A stretch of DNA of 64,000 bases from Candidatus Kapaibacterium sp. (GTDB lineage Bacteria; Bacteroidota; Ignavibacteria; Kapaibacteriales; HRBIN21): the NCBI GenBank assembly GCA_025059875.1, contig JANXCT010000001.1, positions 186,001 to 250,000 on the forward strand, written 5' to 3'. The notes under the pieces are model-generated. The model was not told the DNA's origin, ran no database searches, and worked only from the letters and a program-made list of their open reading frames with translations. Below are positions 52,839 through 62,131 of the stretch, piece after piece. Numbering within the stretch: position 1 is the first letter of the stretch; the number at the start of each line of letters is the position of its first letter. The position numbers and the translations under genes are program-made.

Positions 52839-53585
52839 ATGGCAGAGCAACGTCGGGAGACGTTGTCGCAGTCCCAAGGCGTTCGGATTAACAAGTTTCT
52901 TGCGGACGCGGGAATTACTTCCCGTCGCAAGGCCGACGAACTCATCCGTCAGGGTCGCGTCAAAGTCAACGGTAGGCCCGCCGTCATCGGTATGCGGGTC
53001 TTCCCGTGGGACGAAGTGACAGTGGACGGTAACCAGGTGCGCTCGCAGCGGAGGCTGGTGTACCTCCTGCTCCACAAGCCGAAGGATTACCTCTGCACGC
53101 TCCACGATGAAAAGGGGCGCAAGACGGTGGTGCAGCTTGTGCGGACGAAGGAGCGGGTCTACCCTGTCGGGCGTTTGGAGCGCAACACCACTGGAGCGCT
53201 CCTGCTGACGAACGATGGCGAACTGGCCAATCGGCTACTCCATCCTCGGTATCGAGTGCCCAGGGTCTACACAGTGACGTTGGATCGCGCTGTGCGGAAG
53301 GCAGATCTACAGCGTCTACTGGAGGGTGTGAAGCTGCGGGCTGGTACCCTAAAGGCAACAGCCGTGGAGCAAGAACCTGGGGATCGGCGACGGGTGTACG
53401 TTGAAGTTTGCGGACGGGATCGCTTACTCCACCGTGCATTTGCGAAGCTTGGCTATCGAGTCGTAAAGCTCCACCGTCGCTCCCTTGCCTTCTTGACATG
53501 CCAAGGGCTTGCTCGAGGGCAGGCGCGGCATCTGACTCCACAGGAGGTTGCTGCATTGCGTCGCTTGGTGGGATTGGAGGCTTGA
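52839..53585 (+). CDS. RsuA/RluB-type pseudouridine synthase homologue with altered active site
   Basis: 248 residues. Residues 15-60 are an S4 RNA-binding domain (VRINKFLADAGITSRRKADELI). The synthase domain follows with LLLHKPKDYLCT, PVGRLERNTTGALLLTND and PRVYTVTL. The residue that is the catalytic aspartate in this family (GRLDxxTxG) is Glu114, with codon GAG at 53178-53180. The second hallmark, usually a NRQVRRM-like run, reads RDRLLHRAF at 193-201. RNA binding is likely kept; normal activity is doubtful. It overlaps lpxB by one base. Confidence 0.85.
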   Translation: MAEQRRETLSQSQGVRINKFLADAGITSRRKADELIRQGRVKVNGRPAVIGMRVFPWDEVTVDGNQVRSQRRLVYLLLHKPKDYLCTLHDEKGRKTVVQLVRTKERVYPVGRLERNTTGALLLTNDGELANRLLHPRYRVPRVYTVTLDRAVRKADLQRLLEGVKLRAGTLKATAVEQEPGDRRRVYVEVCGRDRLLHRAFAKLGYRVVKLHRRSLAFLTCQGLARGQARHLTPQEVAALRRLVGLEA

Positions 53586-54697
53586 TGAGGCGGCGCATCT
53601 TCCTCGTTGCTGGGGATCCTTCGGGTGAGCGGTACGCTGCCCGGCTCATGGCCGCGTGGCGGCAGTTGGACCCTGCAGTGGAGTTCTTTGGGATCGGCGG
53701 GCCCCAAATGGAAGCCCAGGGGTTGCACTCCCTCGTCCCACTTCACCGCATCAGCGTTGTCGGGTTTTGGGAAGTAGCACGCCGTTATGGCTTCTTTCGG
53801 CACTTGCTGAGGCTGTGTGAAGCCACGATTCGGAGCCATTCTGTAGATGCCGTCGTACTGGTGGACTATCCTGGCTTCAACCTGCGGTTGGCCCAACGTG
53901 CCCGCCGGGCAGGGGTTCCAGTCTACTACTACATCGCTCCGCAGGTGTGGGCCTGGGGACGGTGGCGGCTACGGGCATTGGCGCGGACGGTTAACCTCTT
54001 GGTGGTCGCCTTTCCGTTTGAGGTGGAGCTCTTTCAGCGTGCGGGGATTCGCTGCGCATTCGTTGGACATCCCCTGATGGATGAGCCTCAGCTGGCTGCA
54101 CCTCCGCCCGACCCAGAGCACCGGCCTCTTCAGGTCGCACTGCTTCCGGGAAGCCGACCACAGGAGCTGCAGTATCACCTCCCTCTGCTGCGCCGGGTAG
54201 TCCGGCTCCTGGAGCGGGAGCTGTCGCAAGTGCGGTTCTGTGCTCTGCTTCCTCCGACACTGCCTCGGGAGCACTTCCCTAGCGTGGAGGAGCCGTGGGA
54301 GTGGCAGCAAGACGCATATGCTCTGCTCCTCCACAGCCGCGTGGGGGTAGTGAAGCTGGGTACTTCGACGCTGGAGGCAGCGCTGTGCGGCATGCCGTTC
54401 GTGGCATTCTACCGGACGTCGTGGGTGTCGTATACAATTGCCCGGGCTCTCGTGCAGATCCCTTCTGTGGTGATGGTCAATCTCCTGCTCGGTGACACCG
54501 TGGTACCGGAGTTGTTGCAGTCCCGCGCCCAACCGGCGGCGTTGGCGCGGGCAGTGATGCAACTGCTGGAACCCGAAGCTGCTCGGCGGCAGTGGGAGCA
54601 CTTCTTGCGACTCCGCACATTGTTAGGCGAGCCGGGAGTTGCACAGCGTGCTGCGGCCCTGATTGCCGAGCACCTCTCCGCTAGAAGGAACACCTGA
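53585..54697 (+). CDS. lpxB: Lipid-A-disaccharide synthase
   Basis: Joins UDP-2,3-diacylglucosamine and lipid X to the lipid A disaccharide at the inner membrane. 370 residues from ATG 53585 (TGATG overlap with the previous stop). The signatures are FLVAGDPSGERYAA, FGIGGPQMEAQGL, the YYIAPQVWAWGRWR motif, VGHPLMDE, LLPGSRPQEL and KLGTSTLEAAL. A longer upstream frame lies inside the previous gene. It is the last gene of the 49955-54697 run. Confidence 0.96.
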   Translation: MRRRIFLVAGDPSGERYAARLMAAWRQLDPAVEFFGIGGPQMEAQGLHSLVPLHRISVVGFWEVARRYGFFRHLLRLCEATIRSHSVDAVVLVDYPGFNLRLAQRARRAGVPVYYYIAPQVWAWGRWRLRALARTVNLLVVAFPFEVELFQRAGIRCAFVGHPLMDEPQLAAPPPDPEHRPLQVALLPGSRPQELQYHLPLLRRVVRLLERELSQVRFCALLPPTLPREHFPSVEEPWEWQQDAYALLLHSRVGVVKLGTSTLEAALCGMPFVAFYRTSWVSYTIARALVQIPSVVMVNLLLGDTVVPELLQSRAQPAALARAVMQLLEPEAARRQWEHFLRLRTLLGEPGVAQRAAALIAEHLSARRNT

Positions 54698-55092
54698 CTC
54701 TCTACCCTCAGGAGTCCTTGCGCGGGAGGCTACGTACTACAAAGGCAGCCAGCAGAAGTAGTTGCCCTACAAACGCGATGGCACGGAGGAGTCTAGTGAG
54801 GCTTCCTCAGGAGGCGGCGCCTGGTATGTCCCAGCAGGGTAACAGCGTCCAAATGAGGCAGCGTGGCGGCCCTCACGGTCTGTAGGTGAGCCTATGAGCC
54901 GTCGTAAGGAATAGGAGGCGCTCAATGCGGATTGCTCGGAGTGCTCAAACTCTGCCGTGGGCTTGCCAAACTCGAATCATGCCTTTGCTTTGTCAGTAGC
55001 TCAGTGCTGGATTGGGGATGTCGTCCGTGAGCACTGGAATTGGGTCGTGCGGACCCGGTGGGCAGGACAAAATCGCCGTGGCACGGCGGCGT
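54698..55092 (+). other. Intergenic region between lpxB and mutS
   Basis: About 400 bases without a convincing gene. It contains a short inverted repeat (GGCTTCCTCAGGAGGC near 54810), a 24-codon ORF with a good ribosome-binding site at 54925, and on the minus strand a stop-to-stop hydrophobic frame without a start codon (54708-54806). No strong intrinsic terminator after lpxB was seen. Confidence 0.5.
54925..54999 (+). CDS. Possible 24-residue ORF upstream of mutS
   Basis: The sequence TAGGAGGCGCTCA places a full AGGAGG seven bases before ATG 54925; the frame runs 24 codons to TAG 54999. The product would be short and neutral with two cysteines. The strong ribosome-binding site is the only support. 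It lies before the mutS promoter, so it would not be a mutS leader peptide. Confidence 0.15.
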   Translation: MRIARSAQTLPWACQTRIMPLLCQ

Positions 55093-55100
55093 TAATTTTG
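55093..55100 (+). promoter_or_regulatory. TAnnTTTG -7 element, mutS
   Basis: TAATTTTG, 31 bases before the mutS ATG, with GGAGAGGG as ribosome-binding site between. Confidence 0.6.
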
Positions 55101-55131
55101 CGTTGAGGCTACTCTGGAGAGGGCCTTTGCC

Positions 55132-57762
55132 ATGTCGCGCCCGGCAGAAACACCGTTGATGCGGCAGTACCGGCAGATCAAGCAGCAGTATCCGGACACG
55201 ATCGTGCTCTTCCGGCTGGGGGACTTCTACGAGACGTTCGAGGAGGATGCTGCTATCACTGCTCGGGTCTGTGGGATCGCGTTGACACGCCGAAACAACG
55301 GTGCTGCGGGGGATGTCCCTATGGCGGGCTTCCCGCATCACCAGTTGGATACCTACTTGCCAAAGCTCGTGCGAGCAGGCTATAGGGTAGCGGTCTGCGA
55401 GCAGTTGGAGGACCCCAAGCTCGCTCGCGGTATCGTTCGGCGCGGGGTGATAGAGGTGGTAACCCCAGGCGTGGCGCTCTACGACAAGCTGCTGGAGGCT
55501 AAGCAGAGCCGCTATGTAGCTGCCCTAGCATTGCCGTTGCGGGTTGGACGAGCTGTTGGGATCGCGATCGCCGATGCTTCGACGGGTGAGTTCTTCGTCA
55601 CGGAAGTTCCTGCCGAGAGTGCTTTGGGGGTGCTGGAGGGATTTGCTCCGGCGGAGATCCTGGTTGCCCGGCGCGACTACGGTACGGTTCGCGAGTGGGA
55701 GCAGCAACTCATCTGGCGGCCTACTCTGACCCGGCTGGAGGACTGGCTCGTAGAGGAGGGATTTGCACGGCAGCTACTGCAGCGCCACTTTGGGGTCGGG
55801 AGCCTGAAGGGATTCGGCGTGGAGCATCTCTCGGAAGGGCTTGCGGCGGCGGGAGCGGTGCTGCACTACATTCGGGAGACCCAACAGGAGCAGGCCGTAC
55901 ACCTCCGCAGCATCCGCTACTACGCCGCCTCCGAGTACATGGAGCTGGATGCGGCAACACGCCGAAACTTGGAACTCTTGGCGACGGTTGCCGAGGGGCG
56001 TACTGACGGAAGTCTATGGCGTGTGCTTGATAAGACGCTCACCCCCATGGGAGGACGGCTCCTCAAGTTTTGGCTCCACCATCCACTGCGCCGTCCGGAG
56101 GCCATCCGTCCGCGGTTAGCAGCAGTGCGAGTGCTGTGCGAGCATGCAACTCTGCGGCAACAGCTCCGACAGCTCCTGCCGCAGCTTGGCGACATTGAGC
56201 GTCTGCTTTCGCGGATCGCAACGAAGCGAGCGCTCCCGCGGGAGTATCTCTGGCTTGGGCAGAGCATTGCGGTGTGCCAGCAGATCGTGATGCTCCTTCG
56301 GCAGCTTCCGCTCGAGGGCCTTCTCGGTGAGTTTGCTTGGGAAGATCTCGTGTCGCCCGTGCTCCCGCTAGGGCGGCGGCTGCAAGGGGTGTTCCAGGAG
56401 TCTCCAGCGTCGGAGTTCGGTCGCGGTGCCATTTTCCGTCCCGGCTTCTCGCCCGAGCTGGACGAGCTGCAGCAGCTCCTCCGGTCCAGTAAGGAATGGC
56501 TTGCACGATACCAGGAGAGCGAGCGCCAGAGGACGGGAATCCCTTCGCTCAAAGTCGGATACAACGCTGTCTTCGGCTACTACATCGAGGTGACTCACGC
56601 ACACCGCTCCAAAGTGCCGCCCGACTACGAGCGGAAGCAGACGTTGACGAATGCAGAGCGCTACACGACGCCTGTGCTCAAGGAGATGGAGCTGAAGCTG
56701 CTCAATGCCGAGCAGCGTATCGCCGCACTGGAGCAGGAGCTCCTCGAAGGACTACGGCAAGAGGTCCTCCAGAGCGTTGAGCAGTTGCAAGCCGTTGCAA
56801 AAGCGCTGGCGACCCTTGACTGTTTGCAGAGCTTGGCGGAAGTGGCGCAGGAGTATGGCTACACAGAACCTGAAGTGGACGATTCCGAAGTCATTGACAT
56901 CCGAGCTGGCCGGCATCCTGTCGTTGAGCGGCTCTTACCGGCGGGCGAGCAGTATGTGCCGAATGACACCTACCTGGACACCGAGCGGGAACAGCTCCAT
57001 GTCGTTACCGGCCCGAACATGTCGGGCAAGTCGTGCTATCTCCGGCAGGTCGGACTGATTGTCCTACTAGCGCAAATTGGGAGCTTTGTCCCCGCACGGC
57101 GAGCCCGGATTGGGGTTGTGGATCGCATCTTCACCCGTGTAGGAGCCCACGACAACATCACCGGCGGCGAGAGTACCTTCCTTGTGGAGATGCACGAAGC
57201 AGCAGCGATTCTCCACAATGCAACCCGTCGAAGTCTCATCTTGCTGGATGAGGTCGGTCGCGGGACGGCGACCTTTGACGGAATCTCCATCGCGTGGGCA
57301 ATTGCTGAGTACATCCATGAATTCATCCGAGCACGCACGCTGTTTGCTACGCACTACCACGAGCTCAACGTCTTGGCAGAGCGGTATCCTCGCATACGGG
57401 CCTACCATGCAGAGGTCCGGGAGGTAGAGGGAAAGTTGGTGTTCACGCACCGGATTGTCCCTGGCGGAACGGACCATTCCTTCGGCATCCATGTCGCCCA
57501 AATGGCGGGGATTCCAGAATGGGTCATCCGCCGTGCTGAAGAGATTATGGCCGTCCTCGAAGCAGAGCATGGCTGCTCGGCAGCGTCGGCATTGCGAGCC
57601 AACGTAACTACCGCGCCACAGCCGGTGCAGCTCAGCATCTTCACCCTCATGGACAACCCGCTGCGGGAGCAGCTCCGACGGATTGACCCCAACACTCTGA
57701 CACCGCTGCAGGCGTTGCAGGTTCTGGCCGAGTTATGTCAGCAAGCTCGGCAGGGCTCTTAA
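55132..57762 (+). CDS. mutS: DNA mismatch repair protein MutS
   Basis: Recognises mismatches and small loops and recruits MutL. 876 residues. Domain I has the mismatch-reading motif in FRLGDFYETFEEDA (Phe-x-Glu). The clamp and lever regions follow. The ATPase domain has Walker A TGPNMSGKSCYLRQV, ST(T)FLVEM in GGESTFLVEM, Walker B LLDEVGRGTATFDG, and the HYHEL switch. Length and motifs are those of canonical MutS1. A single-gene unit; its stop shares TTAA with the convergent coaD. Confidence 0.97.
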   Translation: MSRPAETPLMRQYRQIKQQYPDTIVLFRLGDFYETFEEDAAITARVCGIALTRRNNGAAGDVPMAGFPHHQLDTYLPKLVRAGYRVAVCEQLEDPKLARGIVRRGVIEVVTPGVALYDKLLEAKQSRYVAALALPLRVGRAVGIAIADASTGEFFVTEVPAESALGVLEGFAPAEILVARRDYGTVREWEQQLIWRPTLTRLEDWLVEEGFARQLLQRHFGVGSLKGFGVEHLSEGLAAAGAVLHYIRETQQEQAVHLRSIRYYAASEYMELDAATRRNLELLATVAEGRTDGSLWRVLDKTLTPMGGRLLKFWLHHPLRRPEAIRPRLAAVRVLCEHATLRQQLRQLLPQLGDIERLLSRIATKRALPREYLWLGQSIAVCQQIVMLLRQLPLEGLLGEFAWEDLVSPVLPLGRRLQGVFQESPASEFGRGAIFRPGFSPELDELQQLLRSSKEWLARYQESERQRTGIPSLKVGYNAVFGYYIEVTHAHRSKVPPDYERKQTLTNAERYTTPVLKEMELKLLNAEQRIAALEQELLEGLRQEVLQSVEQLQAVAKALATLDCLQSLAEVAQEYGYTEPEVDDSEVIDIRAGRHPVVERLLPAGEQYVPNDTYLDTEREQLHVVTGPNMSGKSCYLRQVGLIVLLAQIGSFVPARRARIGVVDRIFTRVGAHDNITGGESTFLVEMHEAAAILHNATRRSLILLDEVGRGTATFDGISIAWAIAEYIHEFIRARTLFATHYHELNVLAERYPRIRAYHAEVREVEGKLVFTHRIVPGGTDHSFGIHVAQMAGIPEWVIRRAEEIMAVLEAEHGCSAASALRANVTTAPQPVQLSIFTLMDNPLREQLRRIDPNTLTPLQALQVLAELCQQARQGS

Positions 57763-58256
57763 GGGTGTTGAGCGTGTAGAAGCCGCAGACGACGGGCTAC
57801 GGGCTCGGGGACCAAGTCGGTGGGGACATGCCCGAAGCGGACCAGTTCCCGGACGATGCTGGAGTTGACGTAGATGTAGCGCTCGTTTGGGGCCATGAAG
57901 ACGGTGCATATGCTCGGTGCTAGTTGGCGGTTGATGAGCGCCATCTGCAGCTCATACTCGAAGTCCGAAATCGCTCGCAGACCGCGGATGATTGCCACGG
58001 CCCCACATTGACGGGCATAGTCTACGATGAGTCCATGGTACACATCTACGCTGACGTTCAGCAGGTGCGCCACGGACTCCTCTACCATCTGCCGACGCTC
58101 CGTTTCGCTGAAGAGTGGCTGCTTGGCAGGATTTTGCCCGATTAGTACGATGACGTGGTCGAAGAGCTGGGCTGCACGCTCGATGACATCCACGTGGCCG
58201 TTCGTTATGGGGTCAAAGGTGCCCGGATAGATGGCGCGTCGTAGAGGTCGTTCCAT
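57759..58256 (-). CDS. coaD: Phosphopantetheine adenylyltransferase
   Basis: Penultimate step of coenzyme A synthesis. 165 residues from ATG 58256, chosen because AIYPGTFDPITNGHVDVIERA follows directly; the longer frame lies in rsmD. The nucleotidyltransferase T/HxGH site is TNGHVD, and the C-terminal SSIVREL motif (ISSTxxR-like) is present. It overlaps rsmD by 44 bases and is last in a seven-gene minus-strand run. Confidence 0.95.
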   Translation of the reverse strand: MERPLRRAIYPGTFDPITNGHVDVIERAAQLFDHVIVLIGQNPAKQPLFSETERRQMVEESVAHLLNVSVDVYHGLIVDYARQCGAVAIIRGLRAISDFEYELQMALINRQLAPSICTVFMAPNERYIYVNSSIVRELVRFGHVPTDLVPEPVARRLRLLHAQHP

Positions 58257-58812
58257 GCCATATCCACCATTGAACGGACGTTTCACCGAACGAACGCTCA
58301 GCAGAGAGTTGCCAGCCTTCTGGGACACGGACGACGCGGTCCCAACGGCTGAGCTCCAAGCAGAGGATACCACTGGGACAGAGCCAATCAGCATCAGCGA
58401 GTGCTTGGAGGAGGCGTTCGGGTAGCCCTTGTCGGTACGGAGGGTCAGCAAAGACTAGATGGAGTTGCGGTAGCCCAAGTGCACGCCAGCGCTGCAAGAT
58501 CCGGAAGACGTCGTCTGCCAGAATACGGTAGCGCTCTGCTTCGGCTCCCAGCACATGGAGGGCCTGCCGAAGGGAGTGGAGCAGCCGGCGATCCCGCTCT
58601 ACGAAGATGCAGAGCGAAGCTCCGCGGCTCAACGCCTCCAATCCCAGGGCTCCCGTACCCGCGAAGAGATCGGCGACATAACTTCCCTCAAGAGGCAGTA
58701 CGGATTGTAGGCGATCGAAGATCGCCTTTCGAACGCGGTCCATTGTGGGACGTATGGGGACAGCAACCGTCGGCAGACGGCGACTTCGCCATATGCCACC
58801 CGTGATGCGCAT
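58213..58812 (-). CDS. rsmD: 16S rRNA (guanine966-N2)-methyltransferase
   Basis: Methylates G966 of 16S rRNA. 199 residues from ATG 58812. The family start RITGGIWRSRRL is followed by RPTMDRVRKAIFDRL, the SAM site VADLFAGTGALGLEALSRGA and the catalytic VFADPPY (motif IV). rsmD next to coaD is a very common pairing. The ATG overlaps the stop of the upstream gene (TAATG). Confidence 0.94.
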   Translation of the reverse strand: MRITGGIWRSRRLPTVAVPIRPTMDRVRKAIFDRLQSVLPLEGSYVADLFAGTGALGLEALSRGASLCIFVERDRRLLHSLRQALHVLGAEAERYRILADDVFRILQRWRALGLPQLHLVFADPPYRQGLPERLLQALADADWLCPSGILCLELSRWDRVVRVPEGWQLSAERSFGETSVQWWIWHGTTSTTRHLSGHL

Positions 58813-59741
58813 TATAGTACAAGCACCTCTTCTTCTCCCCATGGTAGGAGAGCTGCAACGCACCCCCAGAAGAGGTGAGCAGTCCGGATGGCATACTCCC
58901 GTAATCGCTGTGCTGCGGGCGGGAGCCACATCCGAAAGGCATTGAGCCGGCGACACTCTGGGACTTGGCCCGGATAGGTCTCCGCCAGTGCCCGCTGGAG
59001 GGCCGAAATGAGCTCAGGCCTAACTGCACTTCCACAGGCAACGATGCTGTGAGGTGGTTGAGACAGCGGGAGCTCAGCGATGAGATGAGCGCTATCGATC
59101 GCCAAAGTTTCGGGTGCTGCTGTTTCTACCGAACGGCTCCGTAGCGCTGCAAACTGTCTGGCAACGAGCAGCAATGCATCGAGGTATGGGGGCTCTACGT
59201 GGAGTATGACGGCGTACTGGTGGTCCCACTCCGGGTAGCTATACCGCCATAGGGTTGGGAGTCCGAATAGGTCGGGCACAATGGTAGCTGCGTGAGCCTC
59301 GGCCGGAAGACTGGTTCGGAGCACTTCAGTCTCGGACCGGCTGTAAGTCGCCGCTATGGCGTAGCGGGGCTCAGGAGCCGTCGGAGCCGAGGGAAGGACG
59401 AAGGTGGAGAAGCGGTGGCGGTCGTAGTCTGTGAGGAAGTGCCGAAGCTCGGCGTCAACGGCGGCGTCTCGAGCCTCCGACTGCAACATACTCAGCGGGA
59501 ATACATGGACGAGCGCTGCTAGCTCTACCGAGAGAGCAATGTTGAGCACCTTGGGTGGGGATGGAAGACGCTCCAGCCAAGAGCGGAGAAGGTGTTGGAA
59601 AGATGCTATCGAGGCTTCCTGGTCTCCGTGGTCTTGAGGGAGTTGACAGTCGGCGCTGAGTAGGCGTGGCCCTCGAGGCGTGAGCTCTGCCGATAAGAAC
59701 CAGAGGGCTCTGGGAGTAATGTGGGCGGCGGCAACGACCAT
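58812..59741 (-). CDS. Hypothetical protein, possibly DUF3822/PilM-like
   Basis: 309 residues, not recognised with certainty. It opens with a beta-hairpin-like segment (ITPRALWFLSAELTPRG), has FPLSMLQSEARDAAVDAELRHFLTDYD in two parts near the middle, and a C-terminal half with LAIDSAHLIAELPLS and SIVACGSAVRPELISAL, a pattern like the actin/PilM fold. In Bacteroidota a DUF3822 protein is often encoded just before rsmD and coaD, which suggests the same family. No catalytic motif is seen. It lies four bases after the ComEA-like gene. Confidence 0.55.
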   Translation of the reverse strand: MVVAAAHITPRALWFLSAELTPRGPRLLSADCQLPQDHGDQEASIASFQHLLRSWLERLPSPPKVLNIALSVELAALVHVFPLSMLQSEARDAAVDAELRHFLTDYDRHRFSTFVLPSAPTAPEPRYAIAATYSRSETEVLRTSLPAEAHAATIVPDLFGLPTLWRYSYPEWDHQYAVILHVEPPYLDALLLVARQFAALRSRSVETAAPETLAIDSAHLIAELPLSQPPHSIVACGSAVRPELISALQRALAETYPGQVPECRRLNAFRMWLPPAAQRLREYAIRTAHLFWGCVAALLPWGEEEVLVL

Positions 59742-59745
59742 GGGC

Positions 59746-60237
59746 CTACTCTACGCGGATGTACGGGCGGAGGCGCTCGTACTTCTTCGGCCCGATTCCT
59801 TTGATCTCTAAGAGCTCCTCTGGGCTCTCGAACCGCTTCTGCCGCCGGTACTCAAGGATGCGCTCGGCGATGACTTCGCCAACTCCGGGAAGGCTCATGA
59901 GCTCCGCCTTCGTTGCCGTGTTGAGGTTGATGGGTGTGCTGGGAGCGCTCTTCGTTCGCTCAGCACCAAGTGGGGTAGACGGGAGCGAATCTGACGCTGC
60001 CGACAATGCGGAGGGAGAAGATAGCTCCGAAATGGCTGCATACTGTGCCTGCACTATGCTGTCTAGCCAGTGGTGGAGCTGAGCCGGAAGGATGACCTGT
60101 TGAGGCTGGAAGAGCCAGCGGTAGAGAGCCCCTAAGGCAAGCAGACCGAGAAGGACGGTAACAGCGATGGCCTCCCGCCGGTTGATGCCGAAGAACCGCT
60201 GGAGTTTCTCCTGCATCTTCTCGTCGCTGCTGCTCAC
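59746..60237 (-). CDS. Membrane-anchored helix-hairpin-helix protein (ComEA-like)
   Basis: 163 residues. A single membrane helix ([19 protein letters not shown], about residues 23-41) is followed by a Ser/Ala-rich linker and a C-terminal ComEA-type HhH pair: [25 protein letters not shown] in two halves, then [17 protein letters not shown]. ComEA-like proteins bind incoming DNA in competence, but similar proteins occur without competence. The ATG overlaps the dnaJ stop (ATGA). Confidence 0.85.
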   Translation of the reverse strand: MSSSDEKMQEKLQRFFGINRREAIAVTVLLGLLALGALYRWLFQPQQVILPAQLHHWLDSIVQAQYAAISELSSPSALSAASDSLPSTPLGAERTKSAPSTPINLNTATKAELMSLPGVGEVIAERILEYRRQKRFESPEELLEIKGIGPKKYERLRPYIRVE

Positions 60238-61382
60238 ACCTTGCTCCAGCGGTTCTTGGGACGTGTAGCCTGCGGTCGGTCAGGAGGCTGAAAGCGGGGA
60301 CTTTGGGCCAGGCGCTCGACCAGCTTCCGCTCTTCGCGGTCTAGCGTCTTGGGGACATAGAGGGAAATGTGGACGTACAAGTCCCCCCGCCGAGAGCTTT
60401 CCGGGATTGGCAACCCTTGACCAGCCAGGCGTATAGTGGTCCCGGGCTGGGTGCCGGGTTCCACTCGCAGCTTAACCGTTCCCCAGAGGCCGGGGATCTC
60501 TAAAGTCGTCCCTAGAAGAGCTTCTGGGATGCTGAGAGCCACAGTAGCGTGGATATCTGCACCATCGCGCTGGAAGAAGGGGTGAGCGAGCTCCTCTATA
60601 ACCACCACCAAGTCCCCTGCTGGAGCATTGCATCGGCCAGCATTCCCTTCCCCGCGGAGAAGGAGAGAGTCACCCCCGTGGACGCCTGGCGGGATGTGGA
60701 TACGGACAGTTGCCGTCCCACGGACCCTTCCCTCACCTCTGCACTGTGGACAGGGATCGCGAATTGTCTCCCCCCTCCCACCGCAAGTGGGACACGTGAC
60801 GATCTGGATGACGTGTCCGAACACTGACCTGGTTACGTGCTGGACCTCGCCTCGGCCATGGCACTGCGGACAGGTGCTTACGGTACTCGTTCGGCTTCCT
60901 GTCCCTCCACACGCGGGGCAGCGGTTCCAGCGTTCTAGCTCTATCGTCTTCTCCGCGCCGTGAGCGATCTCGTCCAGCGTCAGCCGGATCCGAACACGAA
61001 GGTCTGTGCCAGGTTCGCCATAGCGCTGATGCTGTTGCTGCCGGCTTCGGAAAGTAGTACCGCCGAAGATATCGCTGAAGAAGTCGTCCCTGAAGAAGTT
61101 GGCAAAGTAGTTCAGCACGTCGTCTAGTGTCGTGAAGTGTGGAGCTGATACGCCGGAGTGCTGCTGGAAGCCGGCGTGTCCGTACCGGTCGTAGAGGGCG
61201 CGCTTCTCTGGGTCGCTCAGTACAGCATAGGCTTCCGCGATCTCTTTGAAGCGCTCCTCGGCCTCTGGATTGCCAGGGTTACGGTCGGGGTGGTACTGTA
61301 GTGCCAACTTGCGGTAGGCTGACTTAATCTCCTCCAGCGTTGCAGTGCGCGGCACCCCCAAGATTTCGTAGTAGTCCCGCAT
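60234..61382 (-). CDS. dnaJ: Chaperone protein DnaJ
   Basis: Co-chaperone that delivers substrates to DnaK and stimulates its ATPase. 382 residues. The J domain has the HPD in [19 protein letters not shown] (first part). The Gly/Phe linker is short and poor in glycine. Four CxxCxGxG-type zinc repeats follow: [24 protein letters not shown] and CPQCRGEG. The C-terminal substrate domains have [17 protein letters not shown]. It is three bases after grpE. Confidence 0.96.
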   Translation of the reverse strand: MRDYYEILGVPRTATLEEIKSAYRKLALQYHPDRNPGNPEAEERFKEIAEAYAVLSDPEKRALYDRYGHAGFQQHSGVSAPHFTTLDDVLNYFANFFRDDFFSDIFGGTTFRSRQQQHQRYGEPGTDLRVRIRLTLDEIAHGAEKTIELERWNRCPACGGTGSRTSTVSTCPQCHGRGEVQHVTRSVFGHVIQIVTCPTCGGRGETIRDPCPQCRGEGRVRGTATVRIHIPPGVHGGDSLLLRGEGNAGRCNAPAGDLVVVIEELAHPFFQRDGADIHATVALSIPEALLGTTLEIPGLWGTVKLRVEPGTQPGTTIRLAGQGLPIPESSRRGDLYVHISLYVPKTLDREERKLVERLAQSPRFQPPDRPQATRPKNRWSKV

Positions 61383-61385
61383 AGT

Positions 61386-62087
61386 TTACGATGCTTCGGG
61401 CGATGTCGATGAGTCGGCTGAGGTTTGGACACGGTCGTCTTTGGAACGCCCAGCAGAGACGACAACACGGGCATGCCGGAGGACACGATCCCGGAAGAGG
61501 TAACCACGCTGAAGCTCTTCAACGACGCTCCCCTCGGGCAGTTCCGAGGGCACATGGAGGACAGCCTCGTGGTAGTAGACGTCGAACGGTTGGCCAGGGG
61601 GGACAGCTATTGGCTTGACCCCAAGTTGCTCTAGGAGCCGCTCCAGATTGCGGTAGACGAGCTCCACACCGCGGCGGAGGCTTTCTGCGGATGAACTCTC
61701 TGCCTGCAGGGCCATCTGGAGTTGGTCGACGATGGGCAGGAGTTGTTGTAAGAGGTGTACGGTAGCCGCTTCAGCCCATGCTTCGCGCTCGCGCAACACG
61801 CGCTTGCGGTAGTTGTCGAAGTCGGCTGCCAAGTGCACGTATCGATTGTACAGCTCCTCGTACTGCTGCTGGAGTGTTGCAGTCTCTACCTCGGGCTGCG
61901 GCTCTGCGCCTGGGGGCTCAGCCTCCGTAGTTGCAGGAGGTGCTGCCATCGAATCCTCGGATGTACGGGATATTCCGGCGGCTTCTTGTGAAGGCACGTT
62001 CGGTTCGTGCTGAAGGTACGTTTGACGAATCTTGTCGGCCATTTCGGAAGGCACTCGGGAGTCTGGCGACGGATGGGACATCATCAT
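61386..62087 (-). CDS. grpE: Nucleotide exchange factor GrpE
   Basis: Exchange factor for DnaK. 233 residues; the first 80 are acidic, Pro/Ala/Glu-rich and probably disordered, and the long helix begins at about LQQQYEELYNRYVHLAADFDNYRKR (in parts). The C-terminal beta-wing carries VLHVPSELPEGSVVEELQRGY in two blocks. It sits between hrcA (45 bases) and dnaJ (3 bases), the usual hrcA-grpE-dnaJ order; dnaK is not in the window. Confidence 0.93.
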   Translation of the reverse strand: MMMSHPSPDSRVPSEMADKIRQTYLQHEPNVPSQEAAGISRTSEDSMAAPPATTEAEPPGAEPQPEVETATLQQQYEELYNRYVHLAADFDNYRKRVLREREAWAEAATVHLLQQLLPIVDQLQMALQAESSSAESLRRGVELVYRNLERLLEQLGVKPIAVPPGQPFDVYYHEAVLHVPSELPEGSVVEELQRGYLFRDRVLRHARVVVSAGRSKDDRVQTSADSSTSPEAS

Positions 62088-62131
62088 GCCTCTAGAACAC
62101 AGTAAAAATAAGAGACGAAGGCTCTATGGGT

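Noticed and set aside
54708-54806. Minus-strand hydrophobic frame after lpxB
   Set aside because: Stop-to-stop stretch of about 32 codons without any start codon; perhaps a remnant, but not supportable as a gene.
62103-62110. TATTTTTA before grpE as an internal promoter
   Set aside because: It lacks the final G of TAnnTTTG and lies only 16 bases before the start; too weak to list.
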